From an uncultured Verrucomicrobia subdivision 3 bacterium (lineage in GTDB: Bacteria; Verrucomicrobiota; Verrucomicrobiia; Limisphaerales; UBA11358): a stretch of 44,086 nucleotides of DNA. Under the pieces are notes generated by a model that was not told where the DNA came from, ran no database searches, and was given only the letters and a program-made list of their open reading frames with translations. Position numbers and translations under genes: made by a program. Position 1 is the first letter of the stretch. Each line of letters opens with the position of its first letter. Of the stretch, positions 24,291-33,149 are shown piece after piece. The stretch covers positions 1 through 44,086 of the forward strand of contig CAJAQO010000017.1 in NCBI GenBank assembly GCA_903944085.1, in the 5' to 3' direction.

Positions 24291-26966
24291 TTACAACTTG
24301 GCTTTACGCTTCCGTCGATTCAACTCGGTCGATTGTTTGGTGACGTGCTGTTCCAAGACGGATTGATTTTTCCGCAACTTGGCCTCCAGCGTCTTGGACC
24401 CGGTGATGTTCGCAAAAGTGATCACCACGCCGTCAATCCGGTCATCCTGCGTGCGATAAGGCATGATGCGCACGGTGAACCAGCGGCCATCGCGGGTGCC
24501 GATCGGTTTTTCCACCGCGGCCAGTTTCCGCAGCACCTCCCGCGCGTCGTCGGACAATTCCGGGTAGCACAGTTCCGAGGCAAGGTCGGTGATGGGCCGC
24601 CCGGCATCCCCCGCGATGAGCTTGATGATTTTCGTCGTTTGCGGCGTGAAGCGCCGCACATTGAGTTCCTTGTCCAAAAACAGGGTTGCAATATCCGTGC
24701 TGTCGAGCAGGTTTTTCATGTCGTTGCTGGCCCGCGATAGTTCGTCCACCTTGGCCTGCAACTCGGTGTTGACGGTCTGAAGTTCCTCGTTCATGGATTG
24801 CATTTCCTCCTTCGAAGTGGTGAGTTCCTCGTTGGTGGATTGCAATTCTTCATTCGTGGACTGCAACTCTTCATTGGCCGACCGGAGTTCCTCCTGCGAA
24901 GTCTGCATCTCTTCATGGGTGGCCCGCGCCTCAGCGCGCACCTGTAAAAGTTCCTGCTCCAATTCAGCCAGCCGGGGGCTGCGGGCTGGCAACTTTGCGG
25001 ATCGGCCGGATGCGGTGGCGGTCGTGGGCGCGGCGGTGTCGGTGAAAACGATCATAACCAAACCACGCAAGGACTCAGGTTCAGTGAGTTGCTGAATGGT
25101 CACATCCACATACTGGGCGCCGCCATTGGTTCCAACTTTGAGTCCATGCAAAGCCACGCTTGTTTTTTGGCGGAGCGCTTCTGCAAAGGCGCGCGTGAGT
25201 TCGTAGCGCAGCCCTTCGCGAGCCATCGCGAAGAGGTTCCAGTTGGCCTTGCCCGCCGCCGGCTCCAGATATTTGCCGGTCCGTCCGCTGACGTAAAAAA
25301 TATCACCCGTGTCATTGGTCAGCACGGCTGGCGGGGCATAGTGTTGCAAGACCAGTTCGTCCGCCAGCGACTGAAGGCTGGTGGGCGGTTTGGTGGCCGA
25401 ACGCACTTCGGTTCCAGCGGGCGGCCCAGCGCTAAAGGAAGAAGGAAAAACGATTTGTTCCGGCCGCAGGATGGATTCCTTCCGCCGGAAAATCCGCGAC
25501 TTGCCAACGAGCGGGGTGAATAAATTTGCGAATTCACCAATCGTCTCCGCGCTGCCTTGAAATAAAATGCCGCCGGGATTAAGGCTGTAGTGAAACAGCG
25601 GAATCAGTTTCTTCTGCACATCCGTCGTCAGGTAGATCAGCAGGTTGCGACAGCTCAAAATGTCCAGCTTGGTAAAGGGCGGTTCCAAAATGAGATTCTG
25701 TGGCGCAAAAATCACCAGCTCACGAATCTCCTTGCGCACCCGGTAGCCGTGTTCCTCCTTGGTGAAAAATCGCTTCAGTCGTGCGGCCGAAACATCGGCG
25801 GAAATATTGGACGGGAAAACACCCTGCCGTGCCTTTTCGATCGCATCCTTGTCCAGGTCGGTGGCAAAGATTTGAATCTGGAGGTTTCGCTTCGGTTTGA
25901 GTTCATCGAGCGCTTCCCGCAGCTCGATGGCCAAAGAATAAGCCTCTTCGCCGGTGGAACAACCGGGCACCCAGGCGCGCAACGCCTGACCGGGCGGGCG
26001 ATCCGCCAGCAATGCAGGGATAGCTTGGGCGCGCAACTGCTCCCAGGCGGCGGGATCGCGGAAAAAGTTCGTCACGCCAATCAGCAGCTCCTTGAAAAGC
26101 AGATTCAGCTCCTGTGAATTTTCCTGCAGGTAGCGGACATACGCCGACATCTTGCTGATCTGATGAATGCCCATGCGGCGCTCAATCCGGCGGTAAAGCG
26201 TGTTTCTTTTGTAAAAGGAAAAATCATTGCCCGTGTGGGCGCGCAGCAGGACGACGACTTTTTCCAGGGCGCTCTGCGTCTTGGCTTCCATTGTTTCTTC
26301 CGTCCGCGCGATGTGCGGCGTGCGTTGTAAATAGGCAAGAATTTTCCCCGGCAGCTCGTCCGCCGGAGCCACGATGTCCGCCAGCCCGGCATCAATCGCG
26401 CTGCGCGGCATGGAGTCGAATTTCGCAGTCGCCGGCTCCTGCACCAGCACCACGCCCGCTGCCTCTTTGATCGCCCGCAGGCCCAGCGTGCCGTCGGAAC
26501 CCATGCCCGAAAGAATCACTCCGACGCTGTGCTCCTGCTGGTCCTGTGCGAGAGAACGCAGGAAAAAATCAATCGGCAGTCGCAACCCGCGCGGGGCCAA
26601 GGGCGCGAGCAAATGGAGCACGCCGTGCAAGAGGGACATGTCTTTGTTCGGCGGAATCACATAAACGCAATCCGGCCGCACTACCGTCCGAACCTTGACC
26701 TGGACGACTTTCATGCTCGTGGAGCGCTGGAGCAGTTCGGACATGACGCCTTTGCGCGTCGGGTCCAGATGCTGAACGATGACAAAGGCCATGCCGCTGC
26801 CCACCGGCACATTTTTCAAAAATTGTTCCAGAGCTTCGAGTCCGCCAGCGGACGCACCAATGCCGACGATCGGAAACGCGGCTTTCACTCGGTCGTCAGC
26901 GGCTTTCAGGTGAATGTTTTTGACGGGAGTTTTGGGTGAGCGGGCCGGTGAAGCTTTCTTGTTCAT
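24291..26966 (-). CDS. CheB-CheR-PAS fusion signalling protein
   Basis: The protein is 891 aa. The CheB methylesterase domain (~30-215) keeps its triad: S39 in GIGASAGG, H66 in VQHLDP and D158 in SGMGSDG. The CheR methyltransferase domain (~225-500) has the SAM-binding GCSTGEEAYSLAI and the CRNLLIY motif. A PAS-like region follows at ~535-660. Then comes a striking coiled coil in which EELQSTNEELQSTNEELTTS repeats, and a final PAS domain (~750-860; STDIATLFLDKELNVRRFTP). Such CheB-R fusions are often found outside chemotaxis clusters. No MCP, CheA or CheW lies nearby, so a non-chemotactic signalling role is likely. It probably shares an operon with the PAS kinase. Confidence 0.92.
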   Translation of the reverse strand: MNKKASPARSPKTPVKNIHLKAADDRVKAAFPIVGIGASAGGLEALEQFLKNVPVGSGMAFVIVQHLDPTRKGVMSELLQRSTSMKVVQVKVRTVVRPDCVYVIPPNKDMSLLHGVLHLLAPLAPRGLRLPIDFFLRSLAQDQQEHSVGVILSGMGSDGTLGLRAIKEAAGVVLVQEPATAKFDSMPRSAIDAGLADIVAPADELPGKILAYLQRTPHIARTEETMEAKTQSALEKVVVLLRAHTGNDFSFYKRNTLYRRIERRMGIHQISKMSAYVRYLQENSQELNLLFKELLIGVTNFFRDPAAWEQLRAQAIPALLADRPPGQALRAWVPGCSTGEEAYSLAIELREALDELKPKRNLQIQIFATDLDKDAIEKARQGVFPSNISADVSAARLKRFFTKEEHGYRVRKEIRELVIFAPQNLILEPPFTKLDILSCRNLLIYLTTDVQKKLIPLFHYSLNPGGILFQGSAETIGEFANLFTPLVGKSRIFRRKESILRPEQIVFPSSFSAGPPAGTEVRSATKPPTSLQSLADELVLQHYAPPAVLTNDTGDIFYVSGRTGKYLEPAAGKANWNLFAMAREGLRYELTRAFAEALRQKTSVALHGLKVGTNGGAQYVDVTIQQLTEPESLRGLVMIVFTDTAAPTTATASGRSAKLPARSPRLAELEQELLQVRAEARATHEEMQTSQEELRSANEELQSTNEELQSTNEELTTSKEEMQSMNEELQTVNTELQAKVDELSRASNDMKNLLDSTDIATLFLDKELNVRRFTPQTTKIIKLIAGDAGRPITDLASELCYPELSDDAREVLRKLAAVEKPIGTRDGRWFTVRIMPYRTQDDRIDGVVITFANITGSKTLEAKLRKNQSVLEQHVTKQSTELNRRKRKAKL

Positions 26967-27052
26967 GCGCTTTTTGTTTGCTGCGCTGGAGTATGACAGC
27001 TTTGCTTCCGACTGCCTAGCGTGGTGACGCTATATTTGCCCAAGTCCGGCAA

Positions 27053-27751
27053 TCATTTATTTTTAGCCGTCGGCCGGCCATTCTTTGGTTGATGGCGGTT
27101 CCAGACTAGGGCGATCAGCATGGGTGCGATCTTTTCCAGCGGCAGAATATAATCCACATCGCCGGTTTCGATGGAAGTCTCCGGCATGCTGAAATTTTCC
27201 GACGTGGGCCGGTCTTGCGCGATGACCGTGCCGCCCTTGTCCTTGATGATTTGCACGCCAAAGGAGCCGTCGCCGTCACCACCCGTTAGGACAACCGCAA
27301 TAGCGTTCTTTTTGTAAACCTCCGCCACTGAAGCAAACAACGGCTCGGCGGAGGGACGGGCAAAATGAATTTTTTCCGCATGCGAAGAAGACAACTTTAG
27401 GCGATCGCCTTTGACCACAAACAGATGGTGGTTCGGCGGCGCGACAAAGACCTTGGAAGGAACGAGCACGTCGCCCGTGTGCGCCTCGGCGACTTGCAGC
27501 TGCGTGCGGCATTTCAGAATCTCGGTCAGCAGACTTTTGTGATCGGGCGCAACGTGCATCACGATGGCAATGGCCGCCGGAAAATCCGCCGGCAAGCCGC
27601 CCAGAATGATGGACAAAGCCTTCAAGCCGCCCACCGACGCAGCCATGGCGATGACGGGGAACGAATGACTGACCGAAGCCACCGGGAGTTCCAGACGCGC
27701 ACCTTGGACCGGCTTGGTTAACCGGCGTGCCGATACAGATTTCGCTTTCAT
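27053..27751 (-). CDS. Stand-alone CheB-type methylesterase domain protein
   Basis: The protein is 232 aa with no receiver domain. The catalytic triad is recognisable: S39 in MAASVGG (usual GASAGG), H66 in VMHVAPDH and D161 in LTGGDGDGS (usual LTGMGSDG), so the Ser and Asp loops are variant. It also has FVAPPNHHLFV and SMPETSIETG, standard CheB motifs. It lies 86 bp upstream of the CheB-CheR fusion on the same strand. With no chemoreceptors in the window, its substrate is unclear. Confidence 0.88.
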   Translation of the reverse strand: MKAKSVSARRLTKPVQGARLELPVASVSHSFPVIAMAASVGGLKALSIILGGLPADFPAAIAIVMHVAPDHKSLLTEILKCRTQLQVAEAHTGDVLVPSKVFVAPPNHHLFVVKGDRLKLSSSHAEKIHFARPSAEPLFASVAEVYKKNAIAVVLTGGDGDGSFGVQIIKDKGGTVIAQDRPTSENFSMPETSIETGDVDYILPLEKIAPMLIALVWNRHQPKNGRPTAKNK

Positions 27752-27797
27752 GGACTGGAAAAATTTATTGTTAAGCTTGGATGCGTTCCTTGGTGCC

Positions 27798-28496
27798 TCA
27801 ATTTTTCAATAGTTTCAGCAACGCCTTGGCCGCTTCGGCGGAGGAGGCGGGATTTTGGCCTGTGACCAGCAATCCGTCAGTTTGCACATAAACTCCCCAA
27901 TCCGGCCCTTTGCTGTAATACCCGCCCGTTTTTTTCAACTCGTCTTCCAGCAAAAACGGCACCACCTTGGTCAGCTTCACGGCCGCTTCCTCGGTGTCGG
28001 AAAAACCGGTCACCTTCTTGCCTTTTATCAATGGATCCCCATTGGGCAATTTGGCCTTGAGCAAAGCACAAGGCGCATGACAAACCAGGGCCATGGGTTT
28101 TCCCTGTTGCTGGAACGCTTCGATCAGCGCGATGGAATTCGTATCCTTGACCAAGTCCCATAATGGACCATGGCCGCCAGGATAAAAAACGGCATCGTAG
28201 TCCGCAGCGTTGACCTCGCTTAATTTTATTGTGTGCGCAAGCTTCTTTTTGAGCGGTTCATCTTTGTCGAAACGCTGGGTAAATTTAGTTTGAGCAGCAG
28301 CCAGTTGACTGCTGGGATCAATTGGAGGTTGTCCGCCTTTTGGAGATGCCAGAGTAATTTCCGTGCCGACATCCGCCAGTTCATAATAAGGCGCTGCAAA
28401 TTCCTCCACCCAGAAACCGGTTTTCTTGCCGGTGTCACCCAATTCGCTGTGCGAGGTCAGGACAATTAGAATTTTCACGATGATATGAGCTGCCAT
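27798..28496 (-). CDS. DJ-1/PfpI family protein (Hsp31-like glyoxalase/chaperone)
   Basis: The protein is 232 aa. The nucleophile elbow ALVCHAPCALL holds C139 followed by H140. The N-terminus ILIVLTSHSELGDTGKKTGF followed by WVEEFAAPYYE is typical of the Hsp31/YajL-type branch, and FYPGGHGPLWDL is also conserved. Members act as glutathione-independent glyoxalases or stress chaperones. The ATG at 28496 is used; a GTG at codon 7 would remove six residues. It lies in the stress part of the minus-strand island, 61 bp after the 41-aa membrane protein gene. Confidence 0.9.
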   Translation of the reverse strand: MAAHIIVKILIVLTSHSELGDTGKKTGFWVEEFAAPYYELADVGTEITLASPKGGQPPIDPSSQLAAAQTKFTQRFDKDEPLKKKLAHTIKLSEVNAADYDAVFYPGGHGPLWDLVKDTNSIALIEAFQQQGKPMALVCHAPCALLKAKLPNGDPLIKGKKVTGFSDTEEAAVKLTKVVPFLLEDELKKTGGYYSKGPDWGVYVQTDGLLVTGQNPASSAEAAKALLKLLKN

Positions 28497-28557
28497 TTGT
28501 GTTTCCGATTTAAGCGGTAAATATTGGTCATAGCGCGGACGGATTATTTAAGGTCAA

Positions 28558-28683
28558 TCATTTGCCGACCATTTTCGCCACGATGAAAATGAGCACGGCT
28601 CCGCCCAACCCGCCTCCGAAAAGCAGATAAATCAAGGAATAACCGGCCGCCGCAAACATCGGTGTTATTAAAAGTGCAAGCAT
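28558..28683 (-). CDS. Small hydrophobic membrane protein (41 aa)
   Basis: An ATG at 28683 opens a 41-codon frame ending TGA at 28558. The product begins MLALLITPMFAAAGYSLIYL, continues LFGGGLGGAVLIFIVAKMV and ends GK. It has one or two membrane spans with a Gly-rich turn and a basic end, like the short hydrophobic proteins often found beside stress genes. It fills the gap between the DUF892 and DJ-1 genes on the same strand. No family was recognised. Confidence 0.6.
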   Translation of the reverse strand: MLALLITPMFAAAGYSLIYLLFGGGLGGAVLIFIVAKMVGK

Positions 28684-28752
28684 AGTTGTGAATGGGTAAA
28701 AGGTTGATAGCCCGGCACACATCTCGCGAATAGTGCCGGGCGATGACGATGA

Positions 28753-29352
28753 TTACACCAAAGCTCCAGCGCGCTGGCGGTTCATCCCTGCGGGTTTGAT
28801 CCCACGACGCACAGTCGCCGGCTGCTTCTCCGAGCACTCTTTTTCCGAATCATTGTGGCAACCACATTCACCCAAAGCTTCTTTGTCACTGCTTTTGAGT
28901 GCCAGCTCGGTGAGCGTTGCGTTGGCAGCCTTCTCCTCGCCAAGAATTTCTTCCAGGAGGTCGGCAGCCTTGCTGTTGCCCAACAGTTCCGCCCATTCGT
29001 GCAGGGCACCATAGGAGGCGATTTCGTGATGTTCCACCTTCTGTGCGGCTGAAATCAACGCCGCATTGAGGGCTGGCGAGCCTTTGAATTCGGCCGCAAT
29101 GTCGCCGCCTTCTTCCAGAAGCGCCACAGTGGTTTTGCAGGTTTTACCTTTGGCCTTTTGATCCAGCGATTGGAAAACCTGTTCCAGCTTCGTCACGTGA
29201 CCCTCGGTTTCCTTCAAGTGGGCGAGCAACGCCGCCTTCAACTTTTCGCACGTGGCGGCTTTGGCCAGCTTCGGCAAAGCTTTGACAATCCGACGCTCGG
29301 CGTCATACATGTCCCCGACTTCGTCCAGGAATAGATCTTTGAGTGTTTTCAT
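28753..29352 (-). CDS. DUF892 ferritin-like stress protein (YciE/YciF family)
   Basis: The protein is 199 aa. The four-helix ferritin-like bundle shows the family opening MKTLKDLFLDEVGDMYDAER, then HLKETEGHVTKLEQVFQ, KVEHHEIASYGALHEWAELL and LLEEILGEEKAANATLTELA, which supply the Glu/His residues expected of a di-iron site. The C-terminal tail has CGCHNDSEKECSEK, a small Cys-rich extension. The family is linked to osmotic and oxidative stress in other bacteria. It heads the minus-strand stress and signalling island and carries palindrome site 5 in its promoter. Confidence 0.92.
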   Translation of the reverse strand: MKTLKDLFLDEVGDMYDAERRIVKALPKLAKAATCEKLKAALLAHLKETEGHVTKLEQVFQSLDQKAKGKTCKTTVALLEEGGDIAAEFKGSPALNAALISAAQKVEHHEIASYGALHEWAELLGNSKAADLLEEILGEEKAANATLTELALKSSDKEALGECGCHNDSEKECSEKQPATVRRGIKPAGMNRQRAGALV

Positions 29353-29778
29353 GTTTGTATTTTGTTTGTTTTATGTGAGCAATTTTGTTTTGTCAGAAGC
29401 ACCATAGCTGGCTGTCTGGATACTCACCATGGGGTGTTCACCCCACAGCGGAACAACATTCAGACGGTTGGACTTTCGTTGACGCAGCCAGTGGCGTTAA
29501 ATGATCTCGTGCCAGTGTCACAAACTTTGCGGCTCCCCGTTCGCCAGCCGTTGGCCGGATGCATTGCGCCGGATTTTGCGGGCGACCGGCCAGTGTTCCG
29601 GCGTTTATCTGGCATGAGCGATTGAATCCACCATGATTGTTTCGGTATCAAAACCAATGCACACGATTGCGTTGCGCGACTTGGTCGAGTTTGTCCTGCG
29701 GGCAGGCGATCTCGGCGGTGCGCGTGAGCTCGTCGGCTTCGACCGGGACCTCGCTGGCATTCGCGGCCACCAGAAAAA
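29353..29778. other. Intergenic stretch upstream of the DUF892 gene
   Basis: It holds palindrome site 5. A minus-strand frame beginning after the DUF72 fragment (ending about 29648, ...QDKLDQVAQRNRVHWF) may be the 3' end of another decayed gene, but no family was recognised. No intact gene is supported. Confidence 0.45.
29430..29445. promoter_or_regulatory. Palindromic operator candidate, site 5 (TGGGGTGTTCACCCCA)
   Basis: The core is identical to sites 1 and 3. It lies 77 bp upstream of the DUF892 start codon, in the same promoter-region position class as the other sites. Confidence 0.65.
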
Positions 29779-29895
29779 TCAACGCTTGCGCCCGATGGGA
29801 TACTTCCATGACGAGGTGCCGATGAAAACGCCACTTCCGGCGAGTTCGGCAACCTGCTGCTGGATTTTGTCCCGGTCGAACGCCATGGGGAACAT
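29779..29895 (-). pseudogene. 5' fragment of a DUF72 (YecE-like) gene
   Basis: An ATG at 29895 opens 38 codons ending in TGA. The product includes FDRDKIQQQVAELAGSGVFI and then GTSSWKYP. This is the characteristic N-terminus of DUF72 proteins (gV.iGTSsWkYpgW), which are normally ~240-300 aa. After the Pro the frame runs IGRKR and stops, so the rest of the gene has been lost. It sits 26 bp after the aldo/keto reductase on the same strand, as if it were the decayed last gene of that operon. Confidence 0.7.
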
Positions 29896-29921
29896 TCACT
29901 CAGAACATGACGGTCTGCAAT

Positions 29922-30953
29922 TTAAACCGGCGGCGGATTTCTTTCAGCGAACCCGCGTTGGTGCCAATACGGATAGATGGGAGGCGTCGCACTGGCGACA
30001 TCCAGTTTGGCGATTTGGTCCGGCGTGAGTTTCCAGCCGATGGCTCCAAGATTGGCGTGCAATTGTTCTTCATTGCGCGCACCGATGATCAGCGTGGAAA
30101 CCGTTGGTCGTTGGAGCAGCCAGTTTAGGGCGATTTGCGGAACGGTCTTGCCGGTTTCTTTGGCGACTTCATCAATTGCGTCAACCACCCGATAGAGGTA
30201 TTCATCGGCAATCTGCGGACCGATGTCGGCATTGAGCTTGGATTGCAGGCGGGAGTTCGGCGGCAACGACTGGCCGCGCCGGATTTTGCCGGTGAGCTTC
30301 GCCCAGCCCAATGGACTCCACACCACCGCACCCACTTTTTGATCCAGCCCCAGCGGCATTAACTCCAATTCATATTCACGGCCAACCAATGAATAGTAGG
30401 CTTGGTGCGCCACATAACGGGTATAGCCATATTTCTCGGCGATCGCCAGTGATTTCATCAAATGCCAGCCGGAAAAATTGGAGCAGCCCAAGTATCGAAT
30501 CTTCCCCGCGCGCACCAGATCATCGAGCGTGCTCAATGTTTCTTCAATGGGTGTGACAGCATCAAAACCGTGCAACTGAAACAGATCAATGTAATCAGTG
30601 CCGAGTCGTTTCAGCGCAGCCTCGACCGCGCGGATCAAATGAAACCGCGAGGAGCCAACGTCATTCGGGCCGTCGCCACTGCGGAACGTGGCTTTGGTCG
30701 AAATGAGAACTTTATCGCGTCGGCCGGCGATGGCTTTGCCGAGAATCTCCTCGGCTTGCCCGTCGGAATAAATATCGGCGCTGTCGAACATCATCAGCCC
30801 GGCTTCCAGGCAAATGTCCACGAGCCGCGTCGCTTCGGGCGCACCGCTGTTGCCCCAGGCGGAGAAGAGCTCGCCTTTGCCGCCGAAGGTTCCGGTTCCC
30901 AGAGTTAACACCGGGACTTTGAATCCCGAACCGCCAAGCTGTCGATATTCCAT
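29922..30953 (-). CDS. Aldo/keto reductase
   Basis: The protein is 343 aa with an NADPH-dependent (beta/alpha)8 barrel. The catalytic tetrad is visible: Asp and Tyr in MMFDSADIYSDG, Lys in VLISTKATF and His in DLFQLHGFD. The cofactor end has WLLQRPTVSTLIIGARNEEQ. The opening MEYRQLGGSGFKVPVLTLGT is typical of the YhdN/YajO-like branch. It is the last intact gene of the OYE - LLM oxidoreductase - AKR set, starting 4 bp after the LLM gene, so it is probably under the ArsR-type regulator. Confidence 0.93.
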   Translation of the reverse strand: MEYRQLGGSGFKVPVLTLGTGTFGGKGELFSAWGNSGAPEATRLVDICLEAGLMMFDSADIYSDGQAEEILGKAIAGRRDKVLISTKATFRSGDGPNDVGSSRFHLIRAVEAALKRLGTDYIDLFQLHGFDAVTPIEETLSTLDDLVRAGKIRYLGCSNFSGWHLMKSLAIAEKYGYTRYVAHQAYYSLVGREYELELMPLGLDQKVGAVVWSPLGWAKLTGKIRRGQSLPPNSRLQSKLNADIGPQIADEYLYRVVDAIDEVAKETGKTVPQIALNWLLQRPTVSTLIIGARNEEQLHANLGAIGWKLTPDQIAKLDVASATPPIYPYWHQRGFAERNPPPV

Positions 30954-30957
30954 ATTA

Positions 30958-31965
30958 TTAGTTGATTGGTTTGAGAAATAATCCGGCCACGATTTTATAC
31001 GAATGTAATCGGTCTTCCAGCCGGTAGAAGTCCGAAAACAAAATCAATTCATTTGCCCGCGTCAGTTTCAAAAACTCCCGCAGCTTGCGCTCGACCGTTG
31101 CCGGTCCGCCGATCACCGCCGCGCCGAGATGCGATTCGACCGCGCGCTGTTCGCCACTATCCCACAAACCAGCCATGCTTGCCACCGGTGGCGGCGTGAA
31201 GATGGGCTGGCCACGGATCAACCGCAGAATTCTTTGGTGCGCGGAAGTGGCCAGATGCTCGGCCTGCGCGTCCGTATCCGCCGCCAGCACCGGCAGTCCG
31301 ATCATTACGTAAGGCTGGCCCAATCTTGCTGAAGGCTTGAAATGCTCCCGATACAAGGCGATTGCCTCAATCATCATTTGCGGTGCAAATTGACCGGCGA
31401 AGGCAAAAGGCAAACCCAGCGCCGCCGCGAGCTGGGCGCTGAACGTGCTGGAACCCAGCAGCCAGATCGGAACATTAGAGTTGCCGCCGGGCACAGCCTG
31501 AATTCGTTGCCCCGGCAAAACCGGACCGAGCAGGAGCATCAATTCTTGCAACAATTCAGGGAAGCGTTCGCCGGCGTTCATACTGCGGCCCAACACATGC
31601 GCCACCAATGGCTCCCCGCCCACCGCGCGGCCCAGACCAAGATCGATTCGTCCAGGGTAGAGGACTTCGAGCGTGCCGAACTGTTCCGCAACCACCAAGG
31701 GCGCATGGTTCGGCAGCATGATGCCACCGGAACCCACGCGAATGGTTTTGGTGGCCCCCGCGACATGGCCAATTAAAACCGAAGTCGCGGCGCTCGCGAT
31801 GCCAGCCATGTTGTGATGTTCGGCCAGCCAAAACCGCCGGTAGCCCCAGGCCTCCGCCGCTTGGGCGAGCTTGACGGAGTTGTGAAAACTCTCCGCCACG
31901 GATCCGCCTTCGCGGACTGAGGCGAGATCCAGCACTGAAAGGACGATTGTGGAATCGCGCTTCAT
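30958..31965 (-). CDS. LLM-class (luciferase-like) flavin-dependent oxidoreductase
   Basis: The protein is 335 aa. The start [20 protein letters not shown] is followed by [50 protein letters not shown] and [20 protein letters not shown], which match single-component luciferase-like monooxygenases of the MsnO8/YhbW type. Its ATG overlaps the stop of the OYE gene by one base (TGATG), which implies translational coupling. The substrate is unknown. Confidence 0.92.
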   Translation of the reverse strand: MKRDSTIVLSVLDLASVREGGSVAESFHNSVKLAQAAEAWGYRRFWLAEHHNMAGIASAATSVLIGHVAGATKTIRVGSGGIMLPNHAPLVVAEQFGTLEVLYPGRIDLGLGRAVGGEPLVAHVLGRSMNAGERFPELLQELMLLLGPVLPGQRIQAVPGGNSNVPIWLLGSSTFSAQLAAALGLPFAFAGQFAPQMMIEAIALYREHFKPSARLGQPYVMIGLPVLAADTDAQAEHLATSAHQRILRLIRGQPIFTPPPVASMAGLWDSGEQRAVESHLGAAVIGGPATVERKLREFLKLTRANELILFSDFYRLEDRLHSYKIVAGLFLKPIN

Positions 31966-33026
31966 CAGGCAGCCAGCGGCAGAAATGGATAGTCGGTATA
32001 GCCTTTCTGCCCGGAGGCATAAAAGGTGGATTGATCCGGCGTGTTGAGTGGCGCGCTTTGTTGAAAGCGTTTCGGCAAGTCCGGATTGGCCAGAAACGGC
32101 ACCCCAAACGCGACCGCATCGGCTTCGCCCGCCGCCAAAACTTGATTGGCGGTGGCCTGCGTGAACTTTTCGTTGGCGATATAGCTGCCGCCAAAAATCT
32201 TTTTCAATTGCGGCCCGAGGCGGTTGTCACCGAGCGATTCGCGGGCGCAGATAAAACCAATCCCCCGTTGGCCAAGTTCGGCTGCCACAAACCCAAACGT
32301 GGCCAGCGGATTGGAATCACCCATGTCATGAGCATCTCCGCGCGGAGCCAGGTGCATGCCGACGCGGTCCGCTCCCCAGACGGAAATCACGGCATCGGTG
32401 ACTTCGAGCATGAGCCGCGCACGATTCTCGATGGAACCACCGTAGGCATCGGTGCGGTGATTCGTCTTGTCCTGGAGAAATTGATCCAGCAGGTAGCCAT
32501 TGGCACCATGAATCTCCACGCCGTCAAACCCGGCCAGTTTCGCATTCTCCGCGCCCACGCGGTAAGCCTCAATGATGCCGGGAATTTCTTCAAGCGCCAA
32601 GGCCCGCGGCGTGACGAAAGCTTTTAGCGGGCGGACCAGGCTGACGTGGCCCGCCGCCGCGATGGCGCTGGGAGCGACCGGCAATGCGCCGTTCAAAAAC
32701 ATGGGATCGGAAATGCGGCCAACGTGCCACAGCTGAAGCACAATGCGGCCGCCGGCTTTATGCACTGCTTCAGTCACCAGTTTCCAGCCGGCCACTTGCG
32801 CCGCTGACCAGATTCCAGGCGTGTCGGCATAGCCCACGCCCATCGGCGTGACAGAAGTGGCCTCGGAAATAATCAAACCAGCAGATGAACGCTGGGCGTA
32901 ATAGTCGGCCATCAATTGGTTGGGAATGCGCTCGGCACCGGCCCGCGCGCGGGTCAGCGGTGCCAGGACGATGCGATTGGGCAGACTCCAGTCGCCAATG
33001 CGGACGGGATCAAATAAGGTGGGCAT
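31965..33026 (-). CDS. Old Yellow Enzyme family alkene reductase (NemA-like)
   Basis: This 353-aa FMN-dependent ene-reductase opens [20 protein letters not shown]. It has the FMN and substrate-site motifs [11 protein letters not shown] and [20 protein letters not shown] followed by [14 protein letters not shown], plus [10 protein letters not shown]. Family members reduce N-ethylmaleimide, nitro compounds and enones. It is the first gene of the three-oxidoreductase operon. A perfect 18-bp palindrome ends 46 bp before the ATG, and the divergent ArsR-type gene begins 123 bp away. Confidence 0.93.
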   Translation of the reverse strand: MPTLFDPVRIGDWSLPNRIVLAPLTRARAGAERIPNQLMADYYAQRSSAGLIISEATSVTPMGVGYADTPGIWSAAQVAGWKLVTEAVHKAGGRIVLQLWHVGRISDPMFLNGALPVAPSAIAAAGHVSLVRPLKAFVTPRALALEEIPGIIEAYRVGAENAKLAGFDGVEIHGANGYLLDQFLQDKTNHRTDAYGGSIENRARLMLEVTDAVISVWGADRVGMHLAPRGDAHDMGDSNPLATFGFVAAELGQRGIGFICARESLGDNRLGPQLKKIFGGSYIANEKFTQATANQVLAAGEADAVAFGVPFLANPDLPKRFQQSAPLNTPDQSTFYASGQKGYTDYPFLPLAA

Positions 33027-33072
33027 GTTGTTTCTCTAAATTTGTAATTTTCTATTTGTCTATTCGTTTATA

Positions 33073-33090
33073 GTTCGACAGATGTCGAAC
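33073..33090. promoter_or_regulatory. ArsR-type operator, proximal to the OYE gene
   Basis: GTTCGACAGATGTCGAAC is a perfect palindrome with 8-bp arms around GA. It lies 46 bp upstream of the OYE start, where binding would block the promoter. Confidence 0.7.
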
Positions 33091-33121
33091 CTAATGTCTG
33101 TTGCCGTCAATGTCAAAAATA

Positions 33122-33139
33122 ATTCGATGATTGTCGAAC
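33122..33139. promoter_or_regulatory. ArsR-type operator, proximal to the regulator gene
   Basis: ATTCGATGATTGTCGAAC matches the first operator at 13 of 18 positions, and its right half is intact. It is centred 49 bp from the first site and ends 10 bp before the regulator ATG, which suggests autorepression. Confidence 0.65.
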
Positions 33140-33149
33140 CACGCGTTTA

